DNA of 25,984 bases, taken from positions 1 to 25,984 of the forward strand of contig JAEDMJ010000028.1 of assembly GCA_016303065.1 (NCBI GenBank), given 5' to 3'. Made by a program: the position numbers and the translations under genes. Under the pieces are notes generated by a model. The model saw only the letters and a list, made by a program, of their open reading frames with translations. It was not told the DNA's origin and searched no databases. This document shows positions 7,160-16,253 of the stretch, piece after piece. How positions within the stretch are numbered: the stretch's first letter is position 1; the number at the start of each line of letters is the position of its first letter. Source of the DNA: Clostridiales bacterium (lineage in GTDB: Bacteria > Bacillota > Clostridia > Oscillospirales > QAMX01).

Positions 7160-9559
7160 ATGAGACTTTCTCTTAAATGGCTCAACGAACTCGTTGACCT
7201 CAGCGATATAGATTCGAAAACTCTCATGCACGAGCTGACGATGTCCGGCTCAAAGGTTGAGACGCTTGAAGTTCTTGACGAAGAGATCGAGAACGTCGTC
7301 GCCGGAAAGATCCTCTCCGTTGAAAAGCATCCCGACGCTGACAAGCTCGTCGTGTGCCAGGTGAACGTCGGCGCGGAGACGCTCCAGATCGTCACAGCGG
7401 CGACAAACGTCTTCCCCGGCGCGCTGGTGCCCGTGGCCCTGAACGGTTCACATCTTGCCGGAGGAGTTAAGATAAAGAGCGGAAAGCTCCGCGGCGTCGT
7501 AAGCCAGGGGATGTTCTGCTCCATTGCAGAGCTCGGACTGACGCTTCACGAGTGCCCCTATGCCGTGGCGGACGGGATCCTCATTCTTCAGAAGGGCGAG
7601 CCCGGCGACGATATCAGAAAGCTTCTTGCTATGGACGACAAGGCGATTGAATTTGAGATCACGCCGAACCGCCCCGACTGCTGTTCCGTCATCGGTCTTG
7701 CGAGAGAAGCTGCGGCGACCTTTGACCGTCCGCTCAAGGCAAAGGAACCGGCTGTCGTTTCGGGGGAGGGAGACGTCTCCGATTACCTGAGCGTCCGCAT
7801 AGACGACCCGTCCCTCTGCAAGAGATATATGGCGCGCGCCGTCACAAACGTCAAAATCGAACCTTCTCCCGAGTGGCTGAGAATGCGTCTCTGGGCGCAG
7901 GGCGTCAGGGCGATAAACAACATCGTCGATATCACAAACTATGTCATGCTTGAATACGGCCAGCCCATGCATGCGTTTGACTACGCCTGTCTTGACGGAA
8001 AGAGCATTGTTGCGCGCCGCGCCGAAGCAGGGGAAAAGATGAACACCCTTGACGGAAAGCTCCGCGAGCTCACAGAGGATATGCTCGTGATCGCCGACGC
8101 TAAAAAGCCCGTCGCCGTTGCCGGCGTTATGGGCGGCGAGAACAGCGAGATCACCGGTTCCACAAAGACCGTCATCTTTGAATCCGCCTGTTTTGACGGC
8201 GCAAGCGTCCGCCTTACCTCCAAGGCGCTCGGCATGAGAACGGACGCCTCCGCGCTGTTTGAAAAATTCCTCCCGCCGGAAAACACGGAAGCCGCTTTGA
8301 ACCGCGCCTGCGAACTGGTCGAGCTTCTCGGTGCGGGCACTGTTGTGGGCGGCACAATCGACGTGTGGCCCGAAAAGCGTATGCCGCGCACCATTCGCCC
8401 CGACTACGGCAGGATCAACGTTCTTCTCGGAACGAATATTCCCAATGCCGAAATGGACGGATACTTTGCGCGCGTCGGTCTGAAACAGCTTCCGGACGGC
8501 TCCCTTGAAATTCCGTACTGGCGCACGGACATCGAATGCACGGCCGATCTTGCCGAGGAAGTCGCAAGGTTCTACGGATACGACAATATCCCCACCACGA
8601 TGTTCGCAGGCGACGCCTGCGCGGTGGTCAGAACTCCGGAGCAGCAGGTAAAGGAATTACTTTCTGACGCCGCGGTAAGCCTCGGATTCGACGAGATACT
8701 GACCTTTACTTTTATTACTCCGAAGCTCTACGACAAGATCCGCCTGCCCGCCGAAAGCGCCCTCCGCAAATCCCTCTCGATCCTGAACCCCCTGGGCGGA
8801 GATGATTCGGTCATGCGCACGACGGCGCTGCCTTCGATGCTGAACGTCGCCGCTTCCAACCAGAAAGTCAAAGTTCCCGCCGCAAAGCTCTTTGAGATCG
8901 CAAAGGTCTTCACCCCCGCGCTCAAGGACGACGGTTCCGTGGACGCGGAAAACATCCCCGTGGAATCCTACCGCCTCATGCTTTCCCAGTACGGCCCGGG
9001 AGTTGATTTCTACACGCTCAAAGCCGACCTGGAAGCCATTCTCTGCACCGTTTTCGGAGTTGCCGGAGAGTACAGGGCTTTTGACGGAGATCCGGCCTAT
9101 CATCCGGGAAGAACCGCGGAAGTCAGCGCCAACGGCATAAAGCTCGGCGTGGTCGGCGAGATTTCACCGGAGGTCAGCGAGGAGTTCGGTCTTCTGTCGC
9201 GCGAATACGTTGCCGACATCGATATTTCGGCTCTGCTGAAGCTTGAGCGCCCGACCGCAAGCTTCAAGCCAATCTCCAGATACCCCTCGCTTTACAGGGA
9301 CATCGCCGTCATCTGCCGCGAGGAAGTGACCGTCGGCGAACTTTCCGCGGCAATAAAGCGCGCCGGAGGAAAGCTTTGCAAGGGCGTCACGCTCTTTGAC
9401 ATTTACCGCGGAACGCCCATTGAAAAGGGTGAAAAGAGCGTCGCTTTCTCGATTGTCTTCGGAGACGACAACGCAACCGTCACCGACGAACAGGCCGACA
9501 AGCGTTTTGACGCCATCGTCAAGGCTCTTGCGGACAGCTTCGGAGCAAGGCTGAGATAG
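7160..9559 (+). CDS. pheT: Phenylalanyl-tRNA synthetase beta subunit
   Basis: PheT is the large subunit of phenylalanyl-tRNA synthetase. It binds tRNA and edits Tyr-tRNA-Phe. I start it at the ATG at 7160 (799 residues), which gives the family's usual opening MRLSLKWLNELVDL and has AGGCAGG as ribosome binding site. The frame can be read back to a TTG at 7133 inside the end of pheS, but that is less likely. Domains in order are an EMAP/OB-fold tRNA-binding domain (about residues 40-150, with the KHPDADKL block), the B3/B4 editing domain (about 200-390, including the GQPMHAFDY block), B5, the catalytic-like core, and a C-terminal FDX-ACB anticodon-binding domain from about residue 705 (RYPSLYRDIAVIC). 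The length is normal and I see no frame break. Confidence 0.98.
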   Translation: MRLSLKWLNELVDLSDIDSKTLMHELTMSGSKVETLEVLDEEIENVVAGKILSVEKHPDADKLVVCQVNVGAETLQIVTAATNVFPGALVPVALNGSHLAGGVKIKSGKLRGVVSQGMFCSIAELGLTLHECPYAVADGILILQKGEPGDDIRKLLAMDDKAIEFEITPNRPDCCSVIGLAREAAATFDRPLKAKEPAVVSGEGDVSDYLSVRIDDPSLCKRYMARAVTNVKIEPSPEWLRMRLWAQGVRAINNIVDITNYVMLEYGQPMHAFDYACLDGKSIVARRAEAGEKMNTLDGKLRELTEDMLVIADAKKPVAVAGVMGGENSEITGSTKTVIFESACFDGASVRLTSKALGMRTDASALFEKFLPPENTEAALNRACELVELLGAGTVVGGTIDVWPEKRMPRTIRPDYGRINVLLGTNIPNAEMDGYFARVGLKQLPDGSLEIPYWRTDIECTADLAEEVARFYGYDNIPTTMFAGDACAVVRTPEQQVKELLSDAAVSLGFDEILTFTFITPKLYDKIRLPAESALRKSLSILNPLGGDDSVMRTTALPSMLNVAASNQKVKVPAAKLFEIAKVFTPALKDDGSVDAENIPVESYRLMLSQYGPGVDFYTLKADLEAILCTVFGVAGEYRAFDGDPAYHPGRTAEVSANGIKLGVVGEISPEVSEEFGLLSREYVADIDISALLKLERPTASFKPISRYPSLYRDIAVICREEVTVGELSAAIKRAGGKLCKGVTLFDIYRGTPIEKGEKSVAFSIVFGDDNATVTDEQADKRFDAIVKALADSFGARLR

Positions 9560-9657
9560 GCTGCCCCCGGACAGGAGGTCCTGCCCCCGGCGGAAAATTT
9601 TCCGGAAGGCTTTCTCTGCCGATTGCAGCCAAATCAGTTCTCCATAAAAATGTGATC

Positions 9658-9697
9658 AAAGCGCCCAAAAGATTCGAAAAATCTTTTGGGCGCTTTT
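9658..9697 (+). terminator. Rho-independent terminator of pheST
   Basis: A perfect 17-bp hairpin: 9658-9674 pairs with 9680-9696 around loop CGAAA, with the stem ending in T's. It lies about 100 bases after the pheT stop. The A-run at its left foot means it could also work on the minus strand. Confidence 0.85.
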
Positions 9698-9848
9698 CCC
9701 GATGTCATAAAGTGAACCCAAAGGTTTTGACAGATCTTGCCAAAACCCGGCCGCAGAAAGCGTGAAAGCGTTTGTCCGGTGGTGCGGCACACGCGCCCAA
9801 AAGCGCCTTGAGCGTTCTGGAAAATTTGCAAAAGCCGATGAAACTGAT

Positions 9849-9880
9849 AAAGCCTCCGCTTTTTTCAAAGCGGAGGCTTT
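9849..9880. terminator. Hairpin terminator after the mannosidase operon (bidirectional candidate)
   Basis: AAAGCCTCCGCTTT (9849-9862) and AAAGCGGAGGCTTT (9867-9880) form a perfect 14-bp stem with a 4-base loop. It begins 15 bases beyond the stop of the last gene of the minus-strand operon (9895). Only a short T-run follows the stem in either direction, so its strength is uncertain. Confidence 0.65.
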
Positions 9881-9894
9881 ATACGTGAAAACCA

Positions 9895-10605
9895 TCAGTA
9901 TTCTATACGGTTGTTGTGCCGAAGCGGAAGTCTTTCGGCATAAAGGTGCGATGTGTCGCAGAGAGCAAGACATCTTGCCGAGGTAATTCCCTTCGGTTCA
10001 AAATGGAAAATACTGACCGACGTGTGTGTGAAAGCAAAGCTTGACCAGAAAATATGCGGCGGTATTCCGAGCAGATATGACATCCAGAGCATTCCGGCGC
10101 CCTCGTGGCAAAAAACCGCAACGCGCTCTTCCGATCCCGGAGAAGCCTTGTAGAGAGCTTTTGAGGTACGGGTATATCCGAGCCCGGAAAGAAGTCTGTC
10201 GGATTCGGAACCGACCCGCTTTAACGCTTTCACAACGCTGACGCCGCATGAGGCGTCGGAGGAATCAAAATCATCCGCGGAGGCATTGAGAAGCCCGTCC
10301 GATTTGAACATCGACGAAGGGTATCCGTTGTAGATGAAATCTATGTGACCCTCGCTGTTTGGCGCGGAGATATCATCCCAGGCAAGCTTCTCGCTGAGCC
10401 AGTCTTCCACCTTGAGCTCCTTGTGGAGCAGTTCGCAAAGCGGCGCTGCTGTCTCTTTTGCCCGGCCGAGGGGCGAACTGAAGACCCGGTCGATCCCGGC
10501 AGAGGCAAGCCGTCTTCCCACTGCTTCGGCCTGGCGCTTTCCAAGCGGCGTCAGACTGTCAATGGCATAGTCGGGATCTCCGTGCCGAATCACATACAAA
10601 ATCAT
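9895..10605 (-). CDS. Histidine phosphatase (phosphoglycerate mutase-like) family protein
   Basis: A 236-residue protein of the histidine phosphatase superfamily, whose members use a phosphohistidine intermediate to dephosphorylate sugars, nucleotides or other small phosphates. Seen: the catalytic motif RHGDPDY with Arg7 and nucleophile His8, FSSPLGRAKET with the phosphate-binding Arg48, and the second catalytic histidine, His167, in VAVFCHEGAG. No signal peptide, so it is probably cytoplasmic. The gene begins only two bases after the stop of the upstream GH38 gene, with GAAGAGAAG as a weak ribosome binding site, so it is very likely the last gene of the mannosidase operon. The link suggests a sugar phosphate as substrate, but this is inference. 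The sequence alone does not separate phosphatase from mutase activity. Confidence 0.9.
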   Translation of the reverse strand: MILYVIRHGDPDYAIDSLTPLGKRQAEAVGRRLASAGIDRVFSSPLGRAKETAAPLCELLHKELKVEDWLSEKLAWDDISAPNSEGHIDFIYNGYPSSMFKSDGLLNASADDFDSSDASCGVSVVKALKRVGSESDRLLSGLGYTRTSKALYKASPGSEERVAVFCHEGAGMLWMSYLLGIPPHIFWSSFAFTHTSVSIFHFEPKGITSARCLALCDTSHLYAERLPLRHNNRIEY

Positions 10606-10607
10606 GG

Positions 10608-13064
10608 CTACTTCTCTTCAATCGGAAATTCCGTAATGAGAACCTCGCGCGGCGCGCTTTTGTCAGAGGGGATGAGGATCGTCTTGACCTCCTGGGGACC
10701 GAAGCTTGCGCTGACCCTGGTATCGATGAAGTCAAGGGAGATCTCGGCGTCAACCGCTTTGCCTTCGCTTTCGAAAGCGCGGATAACGATTCCGGAGCCG
10801 TCTTCGGCATTCTTGATCGCCTGAACTATGACATTGGGAACGCTGACGCTCATGCCGCCGTAGACAGCCGGAAGATCGCCTGTGTGGTGTGTCTCCTGAT
10901 AGAGCTCACAGGGCATATTGAGAAGCTCTGCAGTGCGGATAACGTCGGTGCGCGACTCTCCGTGGGGAATGAGCGTGTAGGCAAAGCGCTGCTCGCCCTG
11001 ATCCAGGAATTCGATTTCGTTGTCGCGGTACTTCTGTCCGTAGTGGTCAAGGAACGCGCAGCCGCGTGCTGCGACCATGCGCAGCTCGCCGTCCCTGACG
11101 GAGAAGGAGTACTTACCGTCGTTGACGAGCGCAACGCCGTTTCCGTCCGCGGAGCAGACGTCGACCCATTTCTGGGCAGGCTCCTCCTGGCCGTTGACAG
11201 GCTTCTCGATGAAGCCGAAGGGCATGGAGTAGACGGCGCGCGGATCCTCCACGTTCATGGGGAAGGAAAGCTTGAGCATACGGTAATGCTCCTGGAAATT
11301 GAGACGGACATTTACGTCGACGTGATTGCTTCCGCGGGTGAGGGAGAAGTATTGGCTCATTGTCGAGCGGTTATAGCTGGTCGTGACCTTCATGGTCATT
11401 CTGAGGGGGCCTTCTTCCACAAGCTCAAGGCGCGCGTCGGAGAACTCGCCAACGTCGCGGGCAAACTCGAAGATCATGTGAGCCCAGGTGTCGGAGTCGG
11501 AGTCGTCGACAATGACTCCGCGCGCAAAGCCGCCGCGGGTAAGCTCGCGTCCGGTGGTCTTGTCGGTCCAGCTGGTTACGCAGCCGCTGTGGGGATCGAA
11601 GACGAGCTTTACAAGGCTGTTTTCAATGGAGTTTGCCGTGGCAGTGAACTCGTTTTCAACCGGCTTTGGCTGGTAGTTCTGGTCTTCCTTGTAGATGAAA
11701 TATGTGGCGTAGCCGTAGGGCTGAAGTTCGGTCTCAAACATGCACTGGTGGTAGTGTCTTCCGTCGGTGTAGGGAGCGCGGACGATCTGGAAGGGGACTT
11801 CGTTGTCCTCGCTGTCAAGAACGCCGGAAACCCAGCCCATTCCGAAGCAGATATTGGTTTTCACGGGGAAGGAGTGGGGGTTGAAGACAACCACCGGGCC
11901 GCCTTCGCCTTCGCGCAGCCAGAGGCGGTCGCGCATCTCGCTGGGGCGCTTTTCAAAGAACTTCGTGGTGTTGACTCTCCAGCTTATCCTTTCGCAGGCA
12001 GCGGCGGAGGTCTCGGTTCCGACAAGCTCTGCGGCGCCGAAGGCGTCATACGCGTCGCGGTAGGCGGGCTTTATGGAGCAGCCGGCAAGAATGTCGTGGA
12101 ACTGGTTGAACATGACGCGCTCCCAGGCCCTTGTGATACGCTGCTGGTACGAGGTCATTCCGGTGAGGGCGGAGGCGAGAACGTCCATCTTTTCGGCACG
12201 GACAAGGCCTTCCTCCGCGCGGCGGTTCATTGCCTTGACAGTGGCGTTGGCGCTGTAGCATCCGCTGGCGTGGTGCTGGAGATCTTCGCTCACGACGGGA
12301 ACGGAGGACATGTCGACTTTTGCTCTGACGTCGTCAAAGTATTTGTCCGTTCCGGAGTAAAGATAGCGCTCGGGGTCTTCCTTTCTCAGCGCCTCAAGCT
12401 TATCCAGCATACGGACGGTCGGGCCGCCGCCGTGATTTCCGACGCCGTAGAAGAACATGGCGGGGTAGTTGTAGCTGCCGAGCCGCTGGACACGTTCGTC
12501 GCGGATTTCTCCGCCGTATCCGTCCGGGATGTGCCAGCAGAGAACGCGGCTTCCGTCGGGGCTCTCCCAGATGTGGAGGGGCTCGGTTGTCATTCCGGGC
12601 TTTTCACGGACCGGGTCGGGACGGTGATAGACATAGTTTTCGATGCCGCTCTTGATGAACAGCTGGGGGAGCATGCCGTTGTGTCCGAAAGAGTCGACGT
12701 TGTAGCTCGTCTTGACGGTGAAGCCGAAATTCTCCTTGAAGAATCTCTGGGAGTAGAGCAGGTGTCTTGCAAAAGCTTCGCCGGAGGGGATGTTGCAGTC
12801 CGGCTGAACCCACATTCCGCCGGTCACGCACCAGCGTCCTTCCCTGACCTTTTCCTTAATGCGTTCGAACATTTCCGGCTCGGTGCAGGCAAGCCATTTG
12901 TAGTACCCGGCGCAGGCGGATGTGAAAACATAGTCCGGATACTCATCCATGCGGTCAAGGGCCGCCTGAAAAGTGGATTTGACAAGTGCAAGCCCTTCCG
13001 GGAACCTCCACTGCCATACCGGGTCAAGGTGTGCGTTTCCGATAAAATAGATATTTTTCTCCAT
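10608..13064 (-). CDS. Glycoside hydrolase family 38 alpha-mannosidase (short form)
   Basis: An 818-residue GH38 enzyme, expected to release mannose from alpha-mannosides with retention of configuration using a bound zinc ion. The catalytic domain starts at the N-terminus: the metal ligands His12 and Asp14 in GNAHLDPVW, WVQPDCN (Asp89), the nucleophile Asp124 in NVDSFGHNG and the fourth metal ligand His323 in NQFHDILAGCS. The mid and C-terminal parts look like the beta-sandwich domains that follow in GH38. Unlike its two neighbours it lacks the roughly 250-residue N-terminal extension, so it belongs to a different GH38 branch. No signal peptide or membrane segment is seen, so it acts in the cytoplasm. 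It lies 27 bases after the preceding GH38 stop. AAAGGAG is about 15 bases ahead of the ATG, which is a long spacing. Exact linkage specificity cannot be read from the sequence. Confidence 0.95.
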   Translation of the reverse strand: MEKNIYFIGNAHLDPVWQWRFPEGLALVKSTFQAALDRMDEYPDYVFTSACAGYYKWLACTEPEMFERIKEKVREGRWCVTGGMWVQPDCNIPSGEAFARHLLYSQRFFKENFGFTVKTSYNVDSFGHNGMLPQLFIKSGIENYVYHRPDPVREKPGMTTEPLHIWESPDGSRVLCWHIPDGYGGEIRDERVQRLGSYNYPAMFFYGVGNHGGGPTVRMLDKLEALRKEDPERYLYSGTDKYFDDVRAKVDMSSVPVVSEDLQHHASGCYSANATVKAMNRRAEEGLVRAEKMDVLASALTGMTSYQQRITRAWERVMFNQFHDILAGCSIKPAYRDAYDAFGAAELVGTETSAAACERISWRVNTTKFFEKRPSEMRDRLWLREGEGGPVVVFNPHSFPVKTNICFGMGWVSGVLDSEDNEVPFQIVRAPYTDGRHYHQCMFETELQPYGYATYFIYKEDQNYQPKPVENEFTATANSIENSLVKLVFDPHSGCVTSWTDKTTGRELTRGGFARGVIVDDSDSDTWAHMIFEFARDVGEFSDARLELVEEGPLRMTMKVTTSYNRSTMSQYFSLTRGSNHVDVNVRLNFQEHYRMLKLSFPMNVEDPRAVYSMPFGFIEKPVNGQEEPAQKWVDVCSADGNGVALVNDGKYSFSVRDGELRMVAARGCAFLDHYGQKYRDNEIEFLDQGEQRFAYTLIPHGESRTDVIRTAELLNMPCELYQETHHTGDLPAVYGGMSVSVPNVIVQAIKNAEDGSGIVIRAFESEGKAVDAEISLDFIDTRVSASFGPQEVKTILIPSDKSAPREVLITEFPIEEK

Positions 13065-13091
13065 TCTTTCGCGTTTTGACTCCTTTTGTCG

Positions 13092-16000
13092 TTAAAATTT
13101 AACTTTGAGCGTGATGATCTCAAAGGGCTTTACGGTGAGATTGATGCGGTTTCCGTCAAAGGGAACCGCGCCGTAGCTTTCGTGCTCGATAAGGGAGATA
13201 AGCTCTGCGGAAGCGATGGGACGTGCAAAGGTGAGACAGGTGTCCGTAAGCGAGTTGTGCTCCTCGTTGATGCGTACGACCAGGGAGTCGTCGTCTTCGG
13301 CCCGTTTGACGGCGCCGATAACGATGTTCGCCTTGTCCGCCGAAACAAGGGAGAAACGCTCCGGAAGCGCTCCGGAGGGATTTGCGGATACCTTCGCGCA
13401 TATCACCGGACAGTTCAGCATATAGCTCTGGGGAACGACGCCGCCGGAGGCAAAGTCGCCGCTGTGGGGGAAGATCGAGTAGGTGAAGCTGTGGAAGTGA
13501 CGGTCGGCCAGGGGATCCGGATCCGTCGGAGAACGGAGCAGGGAGAGTCCGAGCTCACCGCCGATGCAGTTCCAACCGTACTTGCTTTCGGAAAGCACCG
13601 CAAGACCGCATCCGCCGTCGGTGATGTCCGCCCACTTGTGTCCGCACACTTCAAATTTCGCAAACTGCCATGAGGTGTTGCGGTTGTTTTCGCGGCGGAT
13701 GCTGCCGAACTGGATATCGTATGTGGCATGATCCGTCCGGACGGACGTGGGGAAATGCACGCGCAGGAAGGTGTGGGGTGAATTCCAGTCGACCTCGCAC
13801 TGCACGTCGATCCGCGGAAGATCGGCGTAAACCGTGAAAGTCTGAGTGATGGTTGAATCTCCGAGCTTTTTCACCGTGCGGAGCTTTGTGCTGACGGCAC
13901 CGTCGCATATCCACTCGGACGAAACGGTCTCCGGCAGGAACGCCTGCTCGGTGTAATAGGGGGAAACTTCCCACGCGTCGTAGTTGTAAGGTCTGTCTTC
14001 GTAGGCGACGATGCGGTTCATCGTCTCGCCCTCGGCGCAGAGCTCGATACCGGTCTTCTTTTCAACAAGGGAAGTGATCTCTCCGTTTGCGTCGACAGAG
14101 ACCCTGAAGAACCCGTTTTCCACGGTGTTCCCCCTGCGCATTCCGGTCGGAGCGTTCGCTTCCGCCGCCGTAATGCCGAAGCGTTTCCAGCCCTTTGACG
14201 GAACGCCGCGGGTGATAAATTCGGTTTTTCCTCCGACGGTCTGGGAAGGAAGCTTTCCTTCTTCGTCGAAAACGGAGTATTCGCCGTCCACAACGCAGAT
14301 GTCCTTTCTGTCGGATATTCCGGTCGGGTTATAGCACAAAACTCCGTCGGAGTCGGATCTCACGTTTGACGCGATGGCTTCAAGAGCGCCCGACGCGGCG
14401 TTTTGTCCCTCGCGGAGGACGACGGCATAGTCCTTTGCCGAATCTTCGTAAACCTCGTGGATGGACGAGCCCGGAAGGATATCGTGGAACTGGTTGGTAA
14501 GGATGAGCAGCCAGTTTTTGTCGAACATTTCCTTGGGGTATTCGCCGCCGAGAAGAAGTTTGTCCGTATAGCAGAGGGTTTCGGCAAGCTGGTACAAAAA
14601 CTCGCTCTTTCTGTTGTTTCGCTTGTTGTCTGCCTGGGATGTGAGCGTTCCGCGGTGGAACTCAAGATAGAGCTCTCCGACCCATTTTGCAAGGAAGGGA
14701 TTGTCCCTGAGCTCCTTTTCCCATTTTTTGAAGTAGTCGAGGGCAAAGCCCCAGTAAACTCCCGGAGCGCCGGGGATGTTTTTTGCAAGGCGGCGGCCGT
14801 TTTCGATCATCTCGCGCGTCGTTCCGCCGCCGCCGTCGCCGTAGCCGACGCTTGCAAGCGTTTCGTTGCAGATATCGCCGTTTTGGAACCTGCGGACCGA
14901 GCCCATCATCTGGGAGGCGTTCAGATTTCCGTTGTATGTGGAGATTCCCTCTCCGCGGCTGGCCTGGAGAATATCGGCGACACAGACAAAGTGTGAGAAA
15001 ACTTCGCTTCCGTCGATACCGCGCCAGATAAAGGTGTCGTTGGGGATCCTGTCGTAGTTGTTCCAGGAGATCTTTGTGGTCATGAAATAATCGATGCCGC
15101 ATTTTTTAAGGATCTGGGGAAGGGCGGCGGAATAGCCAAAGACGTCCGGGAGCCAGAGTATCCTGGAATCCACGTCGAATTCGTCTTTCAGGAAACGCTT
15201 TCCGTAAAGGAACTGCCTGACAAAGCCCTCGCCGGAGGTAAGATTGCAGTCGGCTTCGACCCACATTCCGCCGTCGGCTTCCCAGCGGCCGCTTTTCACC
15301 GCCTCGCGGATGCGCTCAAAAAGCTCGGGGTAGTCGTTTTTCACCCAATTGTATATGCAGGGCTGGGAGGACATGAACTTGAACTCCGGGTATTCTTCCA
15401 TATAGCGGAGCATATTTGCAAAAGTCCTCGCGGTCTTTTCCCTTGTCTGCCTAATGGGCCAGAGCCAGGCCACGTCGAGGTGAGTGTGCCCGATAACGCG
15501 TGTGAAGACCTTGGGGTTTTCGGCGCAGAATTTGCCGTAAAACTCTTCGTCCATAAACTTCTGGGCTTCTTCAAGGCTTTCATAAAAGCTTTCGGAGCCA
15601 AGCTCCGTGATGTCAAGAAGGTTTACGGCGCGGTCGAGGAGGTATTCCATCCTGAGCCTTGCCGGGTCGCGCTCGGGAAGCTGGACGCTGACGTCGATGG
15701 GAACCCTGACGTCGTAACAGAATTTTTCGACGCGGGCGTCGACGGTTTTAAGACTGGCCGCAAAGGAGCAGCGGGCCGTGCCCCTCATAGCGGTGAATCC
15801 CTTGAGCGCAACGCAGAAGGTCTCTCCGCCGCGGGCGCACTCGGTTATGGTGAGCTCCCGGTGGTTTCTGTCGAAAGCCGACGCGGTTTTGCCGTCGATA
15901 AAAACTATGAAGTTGGGATTTGTTTCATGCCAGCCGTCGTTGGGGCAGGTGGAGGCATAGAGCCGCACCGGTTTTCCGGCAAAGCTCGCCGGAACGGTTA

Positions 16001-16238
16001 CGGTTCCGCGGATCCAGAAATACGTGTTCCGGCCGCCGTAGGCGTCATAGCCCTCGGGAAGCGGTTCCCAGGAGGAGTCGTCGAAATCCGGCAGCTCAGG
16101 ACCGCGGAAGTCGCCGTATGCAAGCTTCCATCCGTGGACGTCAACCGAATCCGGCGTCGAAAGCGCGCTTATATAGCCGAGAATGCGGTTTGCGCGTTCA
16201 AGGCGAAAATATTTATCTGCGATTTTCGTGTTCTGCAT
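13092..16238 (-). CDS. Glycoside hydrolase family 38 alpha-mannosidase (MAN2C1-like long form, copy 2)
   Basis: A 1048-residue GH38 enzyme with the layout of the cytosolic MAN2C1-like group: an N-terminal beta-rich domain (about 1-245), the catalytic barrel with His253 and Asp255 in GHTHLDVAWLW, the WVEADCN block (Asp330), the nucleophile Asp365 in LPDVFGYS and His585 in NQFHDILPGSS, then the C-terminal sandwich domains. All metal and catalytic residues are present. No signal peptide, so a cytoplasmic role in cutting imported alpha-mannosides is likely. The ATG is preceded by a strong AGGAGGGT site, and the gene starts 15 bases after the stop of its upstream paralogue. It has the same predicted length as that paralogue and shares long identical blocks with it around the catalytic motifs, so the pair arose by duplication. 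Sequence differences in between imply different substrate preference. Confidence 0.96.
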   Translation of the reverse strand: MQNTKIADKYFRLERANRILGYISALSTPDSVDVHGWKLAYGDFRGPELPDFDDSSWEPLPEGYDAYGGRNTYFWIRGTVTVPASFAGKPVRLYASTCPNDGWHETNPNFIVFIDGKTASAFDRNHRELTITECARGGETFCVALKGFTAMRGTARCSFAASLKTVDARVEKFCYDVRVPIDVSVQLPERDPARLRMEYLLDRAVNLLDITELGSESFYESLEEAQKFMDEEFYGKFCAENPKVFTRVIGHTHLDVAWLWPIRQTREKTARTFANMLRYMEEYPEFKFMSSQPCIYNWVKNDYPELFERIREAVKSGRWEADGGMWVEADCNLTSGEGFVRQFLYGKRFLKDEFDVDSRILWLPDVFGYSAALPQILKKCGIDYFMTTKISWNNYDRIPNDTFIWRGIDGSEVFSHFVCVADILQASRGEGISTYNGNLNASQMMGSVRRFQNGDICNETLASVGYGDGGGGTTREMIENGRRLAKNIPGAPGVYWGFALDYFKKWEKELRDNPFLAKWVGELYLEFHRGTLTSQADNKRNNRKSEFLYQLAETLCYTDKLLLGGEYPKEMFDKNWLLILTNQFHDILPGSSIHEVYEDSAKDYAVVLREGQNAASGALEAIASNVRSDSDGVLCYNPTGISDRKDICVVDGEYSVFDEEGKLPSQTVGGKTEFITRGVPSKGWKRFGITAAEANAPTGMRRGNTVENGFFRVSVDANGEITSLVEKKTGIELCAEGETMNRIVAYEDRPYNYDAWEVSPYYTEQAFLPETVSSEWICDGAVSTKLRTVKKLGDSTITQTFTVYADLPRIDVQCEVDWNSPHTFLRVHFPTSVRTDHATYDIQFGSIRRENNRNTSWQFAKFEVCGHKWADITDGGCGLAVLSESKYGWNCIGGELGLSLLRSPTDPDPLADRHFHSFTYSIFPHSGDFASGGVVPQSYMLNCPVICAKVSANPSGALPERFSLVSADKANIVIGAVKRAEDDDSLVVRINEEHNSLTDTCLTFARPIASAELISLIEHESYGAVPFDGNRINLTVKPFEIITLKVKF

Positions 16239-16253
16239 ACTGACCCTCCTTTT

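Larger units (their letters stand above)
9560..9894. other. Intergenic region between convergent pheT and the histidine phosphatase gene
   Basis: About 335 bases without a supportable gene. It holds a short direct repeat, CTGCCCCCGG at 9561-9570 and again at 9581-9590, the pheT terminator at 9658-9696, a weaker inverted repeat GGTTTTG/CAAAACC (9723-9729 with 9741-9747), and the hairpin at 9849-9880. A 74-codon + strand frame from 9762 runs into the next gene on the other strand and has no visible ribosome binding site or recognisable motif. Confidence 0.6.

Noticed and set aside
9762..9986. 74-codon + strand frame in the pheT/phosphatase spacer
   Set aside because: It runs across a terminator hairpin into the antisense of the phosphatase gene, without ribosome binding site or family resemblance.
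10884..13079. 731-codon open frame on the + strand opposite the short GH38 gene
   Set aside because: It is exactly antisense to a well-supported GH38 gene, has low-complexity Val/Gly/Ala-rich sequence, no recognisable motif and no ribosome binding site. It is a by-product of the codon bias of the real gene. The same holds for long + frames at 15480-16982 and 17175-19067.
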